From Cyphellophora europaea CBS 101466 (taxonomy: Eukaryota > Ascomycota > Eurotiomycetes > Chaetothyriales > Cyphellophoraceae): DNA of 64,000 nt. The notes under the pieces were generated by a model, which was not told the DNA's origin, searched no databases, and saw only the letters and a list, made by a program, of their open reading frames with translations. Positions 11,168 to 23,371 of this stretch are shown piece by piece. Every line of letters starts with the position of its first letter. Positions within the stretch are counted from its first letter, which is position 1. Location: positions 1,426,001 to 1,490,000 of the forward strand of contig NW_008481813.1 of NCBI RefSeq assembly GCF_000365145.1, in the 5' to 3' direction. The position numbers and the translations under genes were made by a program.

Positions 11168-12406
11168 TTAAGCACCGACTTGCACGCTCTGCGATCCACC
11201 AGCTGCCATCTCAGCTTCGTCCGGCAGTAGCTCAATCTGCCTTAACAAGAAGCTCTTCTCGTCTAGGAACTGGTCATCATCGGTTCTGCCTTCCAGGAAG
11301 GTGGGAAGGAATCTCAGCAGCCGGCCTTTGTTCTTGATGAGAATGCGCTTGACCTCATCACTCTTGTTGGGGTTCGCAACGAAGACTTTGAAGACATGGA
11401 ATGCTTCATATTGCACCATCTTGCGGTCGTCCTTGAGGAGATTCATGGTGAGTTTCAGATTGTCGCCGCTAGCAACATATGTAGTCATGACGACGTAGTT
11501 GGCACGATCCAGAAGGAGTTCACCTAACAGTTTGATCGACTGTCGCTTCGTAACGTAGGAAGTGGAAAGGAGGAGGGTCGGGTTGAAGTACGTGCCGAAG
11601 AAGAGATCGTAATTCGTTGTCAAATACTGCGAGGTGAGGGGCTTGTGCTTCGTAAGAAGATCTCGGAACGTAGTGAAGGCGTCGGCGCTGACTTCGAAAC
11701 TGCTCTTATTGATCCATTCGAAGAACCTCCAAAAGACACCCTTGCCGGATTGTTTTCGAGAGACGTCCACCGTGTTCAGCTGGACTGCCTTCTCCCCGGG
11801 GCAGCTATCATCATACAAGATAACCGCTGCAACTGTGTCGTGCTGTAACGCCTGTCGTAAGATCGTGCCGCATGGCATTGCGCTCTTTGCATCATCGTAA
11901 CCTCGACATAACTCGACAATAATCTCAGGTCTGGTCATGACAAGGTAGTTGATCGCCGTGGTCTCGTTGGGCGTGTTCGGTGGAGGCTTGAAGCGTAGAA
12001 TGTGAGAGAATATGATCTGTGCGTCCTTGCGTGCCTCGAAAGGCAGTAATCGTATGCTTCGTGCAAGTTCGAACAGGATATCTTCTTGTATGATGCAGTT
12101 GACGAGCTGGTGGACTTGTTCAGGGCTGCTGTCCATTTCTGCGAGGGTGGTCAGTAGACCCCTCAAATACTCAGGGCGTGTTCTTGACCTGGCGTTCCCT
12201 GTACGATCAACTTCATCTGCGCCATATGCTTCGCTGCCTCTTCTTCCACCTGCAAGCATCTGTTAGCAGCTTCTCCCACAGAATGGCGACCTGCATACTT
12301 TTGGACTAGTGACCGGCTCTTGTAACTTTGACAGTAAATCCTTCAGCGACTTCACGATCTCGGCAGGCGCCTTCTGGCGGCCTCTGCCGCCGAAGAGAAA
12401 GGCCAT
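11168..12406 (-). CDS. hymA: Mo25/CAB39 family scaffold protein HymA
   Basis: Three exons, 12406-12299, 12249-12189 and 12138-11168, with introns of 49 and 50 nt; the product is 379 aa, the usual length for the family. The start MAFLFGGRGRQKAP is the conserved HymA/Mo25 N-terminus. Exon 2 encodes VEEEAAKHMAQMK and exon 3 continues SSPEQVHQLV. The rest is the all-helical armadillo-like Mo25 fold, with conserved segments such as FWRFFEWINKSSFEVSADAF, LTTNYDLFF and NYVVMTTYV. Mo25 proteins bind and activate germinal-centre/STE20-type kinases in the MOR/RAM pathway of polarised growth; Aspergillus hymA mutants are defective in conidiophore development (known for the family). Gene structure and residues look intact. 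Its promoter lies in the 478 bp up to the TLC gene. Confidence 0.95.
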
Positions 12407-12884
12407 TGTTGGGGTTGCGACTTAACGATCCTTGACGCTATTCGTGGCCCGCTCGGTTGACAGTGCGATTCGATGCCTGGCAAAATGTACGAAGAAGCCC
12501 GGAGCAAACAATGCAGTTGTCGGAAGGTGGACCAGCGTGCTCACCACGCATGCGACTGCGGTCCGTTGCGAGTAGATTCGTTCCTGAGATCCAAACTTTG
12601 GAGTCGTCGCACCGGCAACAGCTTAACTCCTAACCCCGTTAGCACTGGCGCGTTTCACACTGCATCGGGCATAATGAAACGATTGGGACAGATATCATTG
12701 ATGGAACATTCACTGCTTGCCAGCAGGACTGTCGTGACAGTATGACTCCGAGCCACGGTACTATGTAGTCAATCGTCTTCTCACTCACCCTGTGGGAAGT
12801 CAAGAACAATCCGACCACATTTCCAGGTCAACGGTGTATATTCAACATGTACAGAACTATACCTCTTTCTCTCTGCTCAAATGA
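12407..12884. other. Intergenic, promoter side of hymA
   Basis: This lies between the start of the hymA-type gene and the stop of the TLC gene, both on the minus strand. No convincing coding frame is present. Confidence 0.4.
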
Positions 12885-14110
12885 TCACAGATCTCTTCTC
12901 CTCTTGCTGATCTCTGTCCCAGCATCAGGCAGAGCCGTGGTCAGCGAGTCCTTCTGCGACTTCTCAACATGCGGCGTTGGCACACCATAGCCTGAAATCT
13001 CGCCCTGATCCAGCTCATCCGCCATCTCTTCAATAATGCTCTGTCTCCTCTTGATCTTTTCGGATTGCGCCGACGGTTTATCATCGAATCGTTTCCGCAC
13101 GGTCTCGATCATCCTCCCAAACCAGAAAAAATTGAGCGTATGTAGGATGATGTTGCTTGTCAGATAGACCAAACCCAGCCAGAGTGGTATTGCTGGTGTT
13201 CCTGCGTGTGCAAACTTCATGACTTCACTCTGAGCAGCAATACAGCTTTGTCGGCCCATGCAAAGCTGGCCATCGCGTGGCACAAAAATCGAAGACGAAG
13301 GGCTGTCGTGCACGTCTCGCAGAGACGCTCCTGCATGTTGTACATGAGGGTAGTGGTATAGAATCTGCCACACATCCTGAAAGACACGGACTGACTGATA
13401 TGTGCCCCAGCAAAGCCGAGACCCGAAGAACGTCACAAGGAGCGTAATACCATTGTACCATTGAAGTTGTCCGCCAGTCATGTTGAGCTTGTCACAGAAC
13501 CAGTGCACATTAAGAAATGGTGTGGAAAGCTCGTAGAGGATGAAGACAGGGCCATAGTAGTTGACGAACGGCCTCTGCTATCAGGTTAGTAGTGCTTCAC
13601 TTTCTGGGGAGTGAGTAAGCTTACGAATCCAAAAGCAAAGACGCTTAACGCGCTGACAGCGTGAAACCATATCCCAATTCCAAAGATGCTGAAGTGTCGG
13701 GTACTGACGATCAGGTCCCACAGGAAATACCCCGTTGCGAATGCCTGTATCAGTCCGCTCGCGCTGGTATATCCATACACCCGCTCGACTGGGCTGTGGC
13801 GCATGTCACGGCGCTCCTCGTCATTGAACATGACCCAGAGCGCCATAGTATTGATGAGGCATGACTGTACGAGGGAGACGACATGGACATCCCAATTGAT
13901 CCGCGTGCGCCGCGGCAGTTTTCTATAAATGTTGGGAAAGAACAGCGTGGAGAAATAGGGCGAAACGACACTTTCGATGGTTTGGTAGAGGAGGTATGCG
14001 AAGAGCACCTCGTGGATGTGATAGGGTAAGGTAGGGAGTTGAACAGCTTCCGCAAGAGGGGTGATGGCGGTTTGCAGCCACGCCGGTGGTGGTGGCAGGG
14101 GGTCGAGCAT
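12885..14110 (-). CDS. TLC-domain multi-pass membrane protein
   Basis: Two exons, 14110-13625 and 13577-12885, with a 47-nt intron (GTAAGC...TACTAAC...ATAG, phase 0); the product is 392 aa. About six to seven hydrophobic segments are spread through residues ~35-320. The TRAM/LAG1/CLN8 pattern is recognisable: INWDVHVVSLVQS (~71-83), GYFLWDLIVSTRH (~127-139), IWFHAVSALSVF, then NYYGPVFILYELSTPFLNVHWF (~167-188) spanning the intron join. TLC proteins sense, move or synthesise lipids; without the ceramide-synthase Lag motif I would not call it a ceramide synthase. The hydrophilic C-terminal tail (~320-392) is charged and ends in a basic KRRR. It most resembles the TMEM56/TLCD-type TLC proteins of fungi. 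The membrane position (ER, Golgi or plasma membrane) is unknown. Confidence 0.88.
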
Positions 14111-17001
14111 CGTTGCTGGAATGGCACACGCGCGGTGTTGCGATGGACTATGGCGTGAGAGAAAACGACGTTAGCTGGACGAAGATGACATAAAGCTCGC
14201 TATCGCTGACGTAGTCCAACAATGTACTTGTCGTTCTTTGTGTGAGGATGAGTTCGTGGGTGATGAATGAGGAAAGATGACGAGTGACGTCGCGTTTGTT
14301 GGGGCGCGCAGATTAGCGCACGGCCGCAGCTTCGAGGCATCAACAGCAATTCAACGAACCACGACGTCTGGTTGATTGACCCTTCTAAGAAGCTTCCATT
14401 TGTCTCGTTCAGATCTCACAGCTACAGCTGCTGCCTGAGTACATTGCATGCCGCAATACGGCCAGGTAAGGTATAGGAATCGAGGCAGATGCTTGAGGCC
14501 ATCGGCGCTAAGATTTCTGTCATCTCGGCCGCCCAGCACGTGAACAAGATCAGTTAGCCTCACGAGACACGGTCAGCGATCTCATAAAGTTGAGTTACCA
14601 GGATTCCAATTAACCAGTGTCGGTCTTGATGACAGTACATCCTGTCGAGTCGTCCATACCCGAAAAACGCCTGCCCTTGCAGAGGACGACGTTCAAAGAA
14701 TAAGACCACACAACTGCATCTACCTCCTGCTCTTGCTACCAGTGACTGGCATAGCTATACGCCCTCCATGAATCGGGACTTCAATCCTCGTCGACTTGGT
14801 ATCCCACCTGCCTCACCAGGTGCGACTGACCAACGGGAATCGGCGCACGTGGCTCCTGGAGCTTCGTCTACCACAAGACCTTCGATCACCGGCCGTTGAG
14901 CCGACTTGCTTCAGGCACCAACAGGCACCCAGGCAACAGGCATCTGAGCACGAATTGCAGCCTTCCAGCCGAAAGTGATGCGAGCTTGTGGCGTACAACT
15001 CACTGATGTCAGGTGGCATGCGGTCCCTCGGCGTACCTCCGGCCAGTAAGTGCAGTCTTGCTCACACTCCCTTTTCACTCATCGATAGTCACGCCACGGC
15101 ACCGTGATATGCTCACCGGCTACAGCAGATAGAGCACGCCTCCTCCTTACCGTGGAAGTCGAACTCCGAGCCAGCGCCACCAGTGACGATCATCCGTCAC
15201 TGCCGGTCGATCCTCATTTTTCGCTCTTGGTTAGAGAGCTCCACCATTTCCATTGCTCCGAGGCTCTTGGACTACGTCGCTCTGGCTGGGAATTTCAACC
15301 ACTTGCTTACTTGCGCACTTCGGTTCATACGCTACGCGGTGCGCTTCGGGAAGTGTTCAATGTGTTGTGGGGCCCCATTGACCCGGAGATCGACGCACGG
15401 GCTCTTCTCGAAGTGGGCTTCCGCCTATTATGGAACCGCGAGACAGTAGTAAGCAGACTTCACAGGTAAGTTCTTGCAAATTAGGGAAGCTCAATACGTG
15501 GAGCTGCATGCGGCTCTTGCATGCGGCTATGAGATGCTGAAACGGCGTCACGTTCCAGAGAGCATGTGCTGTGTTCCTGGTCGGCGTAGCACCAAAACAT
15601 CACCACCCCTTCTCCAGGCCACGCTACAGGACTGATGAGGTCAGTAGCAGCAGTAGGTTACCACGGTCTGTTGCGATCGACAACCAGCACGCACGCTACT
15701 GCAGCGTGGAGAACAAATCCTCCGCAACGTAGATGCGTTCTCGAAGATATCATCGGACGATCTGCCCGTAGCGGGAAGGTCGCGTAGTAGTAGTGTTGCT
15801 GCAGCTGGACGCTACTGCACGTCCGCTGATAGCTAATATCTCATCTACCTGACTCAGTGTGAGCATGGCGGCAGGACTACTGTAAGGCTGCATTGCCAGG
15901 ACAGACTCTCGGAGTATTGGATAGTCAAGGAGTGAGTGCCTTGGAGGAATCCGCTTTCGCAATGCAATAGTCTGCCAGCAGGCTGCAAACGCGGCAAACT
16001 GGACTCGAGACTCCCGACTCCATCGTCACAACGCATTGATTGTTCTCCATCGAAACGAACCCGATTACCTCGGTCCTCGTAGCCTAGCAGCCAGCGTCTT
16101 TCCATCCCGAGAGCACGTGCCCGCCCATCCGCGCGACACTCTGAGCCAGACTAGACTCCCTACGCTTGGTCTTCTCGGCTCTGTAAGCTCGTGGAGAAGG
16201 CAAGACTACAATACTGGTCTACGTAAACGTCACAATTACGATAGGCACGAGTCAAAGTAGAAGCCCTCACACCGCGCAACCGTGGCTGGCGTATGCACCA
16301 TGATCTGTCGTTCGTCGTAGTCAGCCCGCCTCGATCGGGGAACGCTCCTTTGAGGCTTGTTTCTCTCTCCAAGTTCAGGGTCCTCGCCTCAGTTCCGGCT
16401 GCATACTGCGCCCATTACCCTGCGGGAGGGCGTGGCAAAATAGCTTGACGATCGGCGGTTTTGGGGGCCAGGGCAGGGCAAGCAAAGAACACTTGGCTAG
16501 TAGATGGTCCGAGACACAGAGGGAGGATATCTCCAGAAGAATGGTAGAAAGGAGCGGGGTGACTCGGAGGTGAAAAGAGAAGAATAGTTTGCATCCATTA
16601 TATGTCATCTCAAACATCAAAATCGCTAGTATGAAGGCGACTGATTGAACAGGTAGCGATTGGTGATACGCCCGCTTGCTCCTAGAATTCGTGTCAACAA
16701 CACCTCCCCCAACCACAGCCGTGCTCGACACTGGGTTCGTCCGTCCACGTCTCATGTCCCACAGCACCAAATGCATGTTTTGCCCAACATTCACTTCGAT
16801 ACATCCGTGTTTCCAGCATGTAGCTCCAATGAGCCTACTCATATAATCTAACGCCAAGATTCGCATTTTCGTCGCTCATGATCCTTATTCGTTGCACGCA
16901 TTGTCTGCTCGATGTCCGACTCCGGCAATGCTATACCTGTTCCCACTGAAATGCCTGATGCCCGGGATATGCCGCTTTCGTGCCCATGAAACTGATGATA
17001 G
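14111..17001. other. 2.9 kb gene-poor interval
   Basis: Only overlapping short open frames on both strands are present (the longest are 121 aa at 15104-15469 plus and 163 aa at 16375-16866 minus). None has a recognised domain, a clean start context or paired splice signals. No transposon ends, terminal repeats or tRNA boxes were seen. It could hold promoter sequence of the TLC gene (left), the 3' region of the RGS gene (right) and decayed or non-coding DNA. Confidence 0.35.
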
Positions 17002-18132
17002 TCAATCGGTGCCCTTTTTCTTGTTCGATCCGCCACCAAAGAACTTCATCGTCTTCTTCCAGGCTCCACTCTCACTCCGTTGAGATTTGGTAGGATGAGT
17101 CGTAGGGTGGGTGGTCGGTGCCGGGTGGGCGTGATGGGGACCTCCTAGCTCACTGGTTGGGGGCGTGGTTGGTGGAGTCATGACTGACTCAGCCTCTGTA
17201 AGACCAGTTTCTGCGCCATTATCACTGCTGTCGGTCAGCGCACTTTCCGAGACGGCGGAAGAGTGCGAGACGTGCGTCGACAAACGGTTGTTGGCTGAGG
17301 CGCGGGTGATCGCGGAAGATAACGTGGAGGATCGAGTAGGCCGGTGTTGCGACGGCGGAGATCGTGAGGGAGAAAACTGAGAGGCAGATGTGTTGGGTGG
17401 TGACTCTTTCCGCCGCGTAGGAGCTCTTCGCGATATTCCGGTCCTCTCATCGTATGTCAACCTTGCCGGTTCGAGATCGCCTGCTCTCGACCAATCTGAC
17501 AAAGCGCTGTAGGTCTGGGCATGGGATGGTACTTTGAGGCTGTTGCAGAAAGGGATGAATATCGAGTCGGACATGAGATCATACATGCGCTTGACCGCTG
17601 GCTCGAGAGCTGCCGGAGGAGCGGGACGAAGGTCGTAAGGATATTCGACAAGATCATCTCGCTCCTCGGCTGGCAGGTTGATCTCCCTGGGAGCACCAGG
17701 CTTCACATAGATGTCGAGAATTCGAGACCAGATCATGGACAGTTCAAATCCTTGGTCGGTATCAGTTGTTAAAGGCATGCCGCTCAGTTCCAAGGCTGCT
17801 TCGTCGTACTGTTCTCCGTACTTTCTTGCCTCGGTGACGAACTCAAGAGTTTCGAGACAATGTTGTTGAGAAAGAAAGGCAGTGTAGGCGGCGAGTGTGT
17901 AAGGCGCAGGGGCATTGTTGGCCAAAACTTCTTCCAATGTAGGCCGATTGGGTGATAATATGCCTTCTTTGCGAGCGACGCTGATCGGTCTGGTGTGAGC
18001 AGGCTCGTCCATAATGAAGTTATCCTTCAGATCGTCGTATGGTAGCGGCGAAGGACCAAGACGGGGAGAGGGTTCGGGAGTATAGGGCCAGGCTTTTGGT
18101 GCTTTTTGGCGCTGGGATTTTCTCTTGCTCAT
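17002..18132 (-). CDS. RGS-domain regulator of G-protein signalling
   Basis: Single exon, 376 aa from the ATG at 18132; the frame extends upstream only from a GTG codon. The RGS domain covers about residues 62-208: PTLEEVLANNAPAPYTLAAYTAFL begins it, with HCLETLEFVTEARKY, FELSMIWSRILDIYV and YDLMSDSIFIPFCNS as the later helices. The remaining 165 residues are Ser/Thr/Pro-rich and probably disordered, ending in KKTMKFFGGGSNKKK, a basic segment that could contact membrane lipids. RGS proteins accelerate GTP hydrolysis by G-alpha subunits. Length and N-terminal domain position resemble the small fungal RgsA/Rgs2 group, which acts on nutrient- and stress-responsive G-alpha, but the subgroup is inference. 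Confidence 0.85.
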   Translation of the reverse strand: MSKRKSQRQKAPKAWPYTPEPSPRLGPSPLPYDDLKDNFIMDEPAHTRPISVARKEGILSPNRPTLEEVLANNAPAPYTLAAYTAFLSQQHCLETLEFVTEARKYGEQYDEAALELSGMPLTTDTDQGFELSMIWSRILDIYVKPGAPREINLPAEERDDLVEYPYDLRPAPPAALEPAVKRMYDLMSDSIFIPFCNSLKVPSHAQTYSALSDWSRAGDLEPARLTYDERTGISRRAPTRRKESPPNTSASQFSPSRSPPSQHRPTRSSTLSSAITRASANNRLSTHVSHSSAVSESALTDSSDNGAETGLTEAESVMTPPTTPPTSELGGPHHAHPAPTTHPTTHPTKSQRSESGAWKKTMKFFGGGSNKKKGTD

Positions 18133-20616
18133 CGCGCTAGATTGGAAGTGCCTGAGTTTGCTCACCAAGCTGTTTGCACCACGGGCGACCGACGGAGACT
18201 TCTCTATAGGCAGGCCAGATTGAAATTCGCTGCCTGAAGTTTAAAGCGATATACTGCCCATATGAAGACTGTGTACGGGTACAGTCTTGCAGAACGCGCA
18301 GGCGGCGGTTTACAGAGGACTGCCGTATTTCAGACGAGATCGTTGTATGATTGGCCGTCGTTGTTCGTGGTTCCAGGCGGATGGAAAGAATATTCGACGG
18401 CTTCGTGCACGCGATGTTACTCAAGACCAAGCTTCGACTGGTGTTACGGAAGGCTGCTGTGTAACTCGGTGTTATCGTGTGTCGTCAATAGCGGATGTAT
18501 GTGTATATGTGATTGTGAAGTGAGAGAATCGTTTATGGTGCTCGAGCGGTGAGGGCTGAGGGTTGGGCAGCGATCGGCTCTGAGGGCGAAGCGGTGCCAA
18601 CAGTATCCCTGCTTTTCCGACCAGTCTCTTTCTGACAGTATTGAAAGCGTATATTGAAGTATGGGTTGTACGGTTGAGATGCACAACAGCAAGGTGAGGC
18701 CCGTCGGCCAAAATTGCAAGCAAGCGCGCGCGGGATAGAATTCAATGACGATGGTGGATGGAGAGCTGAAGATGCAGTCGCGGGTCGGCGATTTCACAGA
18801 TCAGGGTTGTGGAGGCCAGCCTGTTGCCGATATTGTAAGTGAGATGAGGAATTAAAAGAGAAGGAGTCGCGTTGGACAGCCAAACTGGAGTTGTAATGCG
18901 TGTAGGGCGGCCTCAAATGGGTCAGAACGATGGTCGAGTGCCTGTCGAGAGGGGTGTTCTGAGTACAGTTTCGGCGGCCGTCTTGCGATGACTGAGAAGT
19001 GGGGATAAACCACACAAGCCAGGGAATGAGGACGAGGAGACGGTGATTTGACTTTGTGCTAATCGGCGGCTGGAATGACGGGCTGTTTGCAGGCCTTGAT
19101 GTTGTGAATGATTGACAGCAACACGGTTGCCGCAGCAGCTAGGAAGAGGCGCGCACACACTCACACACACACAAGCTCAAAGGCGAATAATTGTAATGGC
19201 AAGAAGGGAGAAGAGGGCGAAAGGCAAGCGAGCCACTCCAGCGTAGCACCGGTAGTACCTGAAGAGCAGCAAGTGACGCCGGGGCTGCGAAAAGAGCGGG
19301 CCTAGTACACGCTAGAAGCCTTCGAGAAAAGTCGTCGAAGCACGGAAGCGCAGCGGAAGACAGGATAATCGTCTGATCGTCGGCCCTGGGGGCGTTGGTC
19401 TTTGTCTGTGAGCTGCGCCTCCACCCTATCACAGCCCCAATGCGAGTGTATCATCTGCGCACCGACAATCATTCCCTCTCGCGCCGTGTCCCATCTCCTG
19501 CAACGACTCCGATATGAGATCTGCCTGCGACTGACTCCCCAAGTCTGACAGACACACCAGCTCACGGAATGAACCTCCTTAACCGCAGTTACTATTGCTG
19601 CTCCCAGAAACCTGCGACCATACCCCGAATCGCCACCGCTTGCTTCAGCCACTGCATTCGCCTCCCTCCACACCAGCCAGGGATGACTACGAGTTGCATT
19701 CAATAAGCAGCAAAGGCCCATGTACCACCGCTGATCAAGAAAAAGCCAAATTTGTGACTAACATTCCGGTCTTCTGGAAATGGCCCTGAGCCTGAGTCCT
19801 CGTACCCGGACCGCCTTCGCCCCAAGAGCAGCAGTAAGGTAAGGTACTTTCAGAGCTGACTCTACCGTGCGCCTGATGTTCCCAACACGCTTTCGGACTG
19901 GCCACCCTGTCCAATGATGCCTAGAGGAGCGTACGCCCTTTGCAACGCCCTGGCCAATGGCCGTTAAGCGGCAGATGGGGCGCACGAGCCTGCTTCTGCG
20001 AGAATTTTGGGCTGGATCATGTGTCGCCTGCGCACTTCCTCCGGGCAGCCACCGGCGGACTTCTACGACGGCCTTCACTCCTCCAATTCCTCTCAACCTC
20101 GGGCCATCTCGATGTAGTGGTACTGGGTACCTGATAATTCACAGTGTCAGAAGTGGACTCGGGAATCACGCTCCCCGCCGTCTTGCGTTGCAATCCTGGT
20201 GGATTCGCCGACTAATACTCCTCACCATTTTTTCCAGCATGCAGTGGGACGCTCGTTAACGTGCCAGGTAGCACTTCCGATGCGAATCTCGTTGCCCTTT
20301 GGCAAGAGGCCAAATTGAGCACGTGGCGGGTCCGAGCCGGCTCATAGCTGCCGTAGCCCACGATGAATATTGCTTGGCTTCTACGTTCCCATCCAGGTGC
20401 GGTCAAAGAGTTGCCGTTAAGAGGCCGCCAGATTAAGGAACCTGCTTCTGGTGCCCTAATTCGCTCTTAACGACAGCCTGTGTTTCTAACGACAGAGTCC
20501 TCCGAGCGCGCAATTACTGAAACACGGATCCTTTCAACGCTGATCAGCGATGGTTGTCGTCCTATAATGACCGGCCAGAAGTGATCTGCTACTTCTTAGA
20601 GCGACCGAGGCTCCCA
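18133..20616. other. 2.5 kb intergenic interval with CA repeat
   Basis: No convincing gene was found. The part next to 18132 should contain the promoter and leader of the RGS gene. A short CA microsatellite sits at 19153-19174. Open frames on both strands are short and overlap one another. Confidence 0.35.
19153..19174. repeat. CA dinucleotide microsatellite
   Basis: Imperfect (CA)n tract with a single TC interruption. Confidence 0.85.
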
Positions 20617-22190
20617 CTATTTGGACGGTCTGACTTCGAATCGCGTTCCTGAGCCCGCCATTGAGTCAGAGGTCTCGAACTTCCAGCCTCCCACGCGAAC
20701 GGCGGTTGATAGCCGCGACCATTCCGCGCGATTTATGACAAGGGTTTCCCTAATGATATCCAGCGCTGTCTTGCGCTCGGTGTCGTGACCCACAGTCCCA
20801 CAAATTCTGAATGCATGACACATGGCCTTGAGTTGGGCGGCCACGTCGCCGCCGCCCTTCAACAAAACGACACAGCGGCGAGCCTTCCAATCCCACCAGA
20901 GCAGGTAATTTTCTTCCTGGAAAATCTCGATCAGTGATCGTAAAGATGGCGCATCTCCGACATACGCCCTATCACCTGCCTGGCTGCTCCATCCAGCACA
21001 TGCCAGTAGGCCTCTGACGCCTCCGAAGCAGCACGTCCCTACCACTTTTCCGCGTAATCGCAGCGGCATGTTCTTTCTTCCAGTCTGGGCAACGTCAAGC
21101 AAGATGCTCTCCTCCCTCCCAACCTCCTCGACGCTGACTCCACTCCCCTCCATCAGCCTCGCTCCGACCATTGCCATCCTCCCGCCCTCCAATGTTCTCA
21201 ACCTCACACTACTTACAGCCGCCCAATTCGCCCACAGGTGTCCAGCTAATAGCACCAACAGCACTCCCCACGTGACCAAAGGCCCTTCGATCCTGCCCAC
21301 TACAAACCCACCAATCCACATCCCCACCAAATTGACTAGAACCTCTTGACTTCCATCCTTCGCCGCCAGTTCCCCCACATTTCCCCCCTTTGCGAAGTGG
21401 CCGCTCAGAATCGCTTTGCTCGCCCCACCCGCCACACCGCAGACCGCGCGACAGCAACTGGCCGCACAGAGCGCTGGGACGCGGCCCCACGGCGGCAGCG
21501 ACGGCGACAGCACGTCTAGCACGAAGGCACTGTCGTTGACAATGTCGGCGAAGAAGCGGAAGAACTTGACGTGCCCGGCGATGGCGGTGGAGAAGCGGTG
21601 CGCGAAGAGGATGGACGTGACGTTGGAGAGCGTCGATTGGGCGATGGACAGATACATGGCGAACGAGGTGGTGGCGTCGCTGGAGCCCACACCGAGTGTG
21701 GTGAGGACGGCGCGTGAGGCGAGGAGCGAGGCCGTTGTGGAGAAGAGCGCTTGTAGGGAGTCGTAGACTGTGCTGCAGGTAAGTCTATGCCCGGAGAAGT
21801 AACTGGCTTTGTTCAAGGGGCCTGCTCTTGGATTGATGAACGATGGACTGGGCGGGAGACCAGGGCCCACACCGGGCCACTTCATATGACCGACTTGGGT
21901 GATTCGCGCAAGCTTGACTTACTCTGGTAAGGCGTATAGTCAGGAGAAACACTATCAGGGTACCCTACTGGCAGGAACGGTTCGAGCAGTCTGCGAAAGA
22001 CTGTGGTCGGTGGGGGAAAGGAGCTGGCGGCAGGCTTCAACGGATCAGGAGGAACAACATCGATTCGGCCAGTGGAGGAAGGCGAATTTCGCGAGGAGCC
22101 CGTTGTCTCTATGCCTCCTGATTGGGTCATGACATACGTATTCAGGACCTCTCCCGACGGGGACGTCTCGTCAATGGTTATGCGGGACAT
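20617..22190 (-). CDS. RUS family (DUF647) protein
   Basis: Two exons, 22190-21923 and 21767-20617, with a 155-nt intron (CCAGA|GTAAGT, acceptor CACAG|TC); the product is 472 aa. The family core spans the join: LEPFLPVGYPDSVSPDYTPYQ at the end of exon 1, then IYDSLQALFSTTASLLASRAVLTTLGVG in exon 2, followed by HVKFFRFFADIVNDSAFVLD. These are the conserved blocks of Root UVB Sensitive proteins. Several hydrophobic segments lie between residues 100 and 310. In plants RUS1/RUS2 act in UV-B response, auxin transport and vitamin-B6-related homeostasis; the biochemical role is unknown and the fungal members are uncharacterised. The start was set at the first in-frame ATG (GTCATGTCC); the frame is open further upstream only from a TTG. 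Confidence 0.88.
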
Positions 22191-22921
22191 GACAATGGTG
22201 GGAGGGCGTAGGTCGTCTTGCTGGAGTCTTGGCGTAAACGTGGAATTGGGAGCTGTATACAAGCGGTCCGCACAGGTCCTGAGCGTGTCGAATTCAATTG
22301 ACTCGACTGTCTGTCTCAGATTCTTTTCTTTGCTCTCAGGGTTGTCTGCCCTTGCTCGTTGCCACCTGGACCCTCGGAGAATGGCTTGCTGCCGACGAGC
22401 CGGATCTTATCTGTGCAAGACAGTCTCTCGATGGCTTTTACCCCTGGCGAGTACGATGGAGTTGTTTGTTGGCCGCTCGAGGGTCGTGACGGCCAGGCGG
22501 GGTAGAACACATGGGAAGGGTGAGAGTAGAAGGGTTGCGATATAGTAGTGACAATGCCGCAGGGTACAAGTTTAGTCTTGGCAGAGCTGAATTAACCTGA
22601 TTGGCAGACCGAGGAGCCATCCTCTGCCAGGTTCTTATGGCACATATAGGACAGCACAAGAGGAACTATGGGATGAATCGAGGGGGACACACACAAATTC
22701 ATGAGTCAGTGCCGATCCTGGAGTTTAGAAGAATGGTATAATCATATTCGTGCCTCGCTTAAACGCACTTTGCCAAAGTGGCTGGCCAGTGCAGCAACTC
22801 AGGCTCGTAGCTAGCTCTATACAGTGTGCCTTCACCGGCCCTTTTCGACATCAGAGGCAGTATTTCCAGGCAGTTGGGTCGAAGAACTATCCCACGCCGT
22901 GCTGAGGCTGGACCTACCCCA
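22191..22921. other. Intergenic, no gene seen
   Basis: This lies between the start of the RUS gene and the stop of the Kgd4 gene, both on the minus strand. No supported coding frame is present. Confidence 0.4.
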
Positions 22922-23371
22922 TCAATTCCACAAGCTAGCCCCAGCGCTGTCTACCGCCTCAATCTCAATATCAGTCCAGCTCGTTCGCCTGAACCGCTGC
23001 GGCAGCTCGCTGCGATCAAAGTACTCTCCCTTCTGCGGCTTGACGCTTCCCATGCTTGCTCCACTCACCCCACCAATCGCCCCGTAAGTCTGGCTGCCGG
23101 CAACACCGCCTATGCCGGCAGACATGCGTGTTTGCTGCGCTCCGGCCGACGACGAAGATGATGATTGTGTCTTGAGCGGCCCATGCTGCTGCGCTCGCGA
23201 TCGATACTCGGCAAAAGACTCTTCGAAGGAATCGGGCAGCGAGGGCTTTTCGGAGGCGGGGTGGACATGGGGGGTGTGGTCAACGGTGGGAGGCGGAGAG
23301 CGCTTGCCGAGAAACTTGATCAGGGGCTGACGCTGGTGCGCCGCCGCGAGGCGGATGGTAGGTCTGAACAT
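22922..23371 (-). CDS. KGD4: Alpha-ketoglutarate dehydrogenase subunit 4 (Kgd4/YMR31)
   Basis: Single exon of 149 aa from the ATG at 23371; upstream frame extension is unlikely because MFRPTIRLAA is the conserved start. The N-terminus is a basic amphipathic mitochondrial presequence. Conserved blocks are PLIKFLGKRS (~17-26), HTPHVHPAS (~32-40), LPDSFEESFAEYRSRAQQHG (~45-64) and, near the end, RSELPQRFRR plus DIEIEAVDSAGA. This protein (once called mitochondrial ribosomal protein YMR31/MRPS36) tethers the E3 subunit to the E1-E2 core of the 2-oxoglutarate dehydrogenase complex in the matrix. A Ser/Gly-rich linker (~68-115) is longer than in yeast, as is usual in filamentous fungi. Confidence 0.9.
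   Translation of the reverse strand: MFRPTIRLAAAHQRQPLIKFLGKRSPPPTVDHTPHVHPASEKPSLPDSFEESFAEYRSRAQQHGPLKTQSSSSSSAGAQQTRMSAGIGGVAGSQTYGAIGGVSGASMGSVKPQKGEYFDRSELPQRFRRTSWTDIEIEAVDSAGASLWN

Noticed and set aside
15104..15469. 121-aa plus-strand open frame
   Set aside because: It begins at GTG, overlaps other frames of similar quality and shows no recognised domain.
16375..16866. 163-aa minus-strand open frame beside the RGS gene
   Set aside because: No domain and no splice or homology signal; plausibly 3' region of the RGS transcript.
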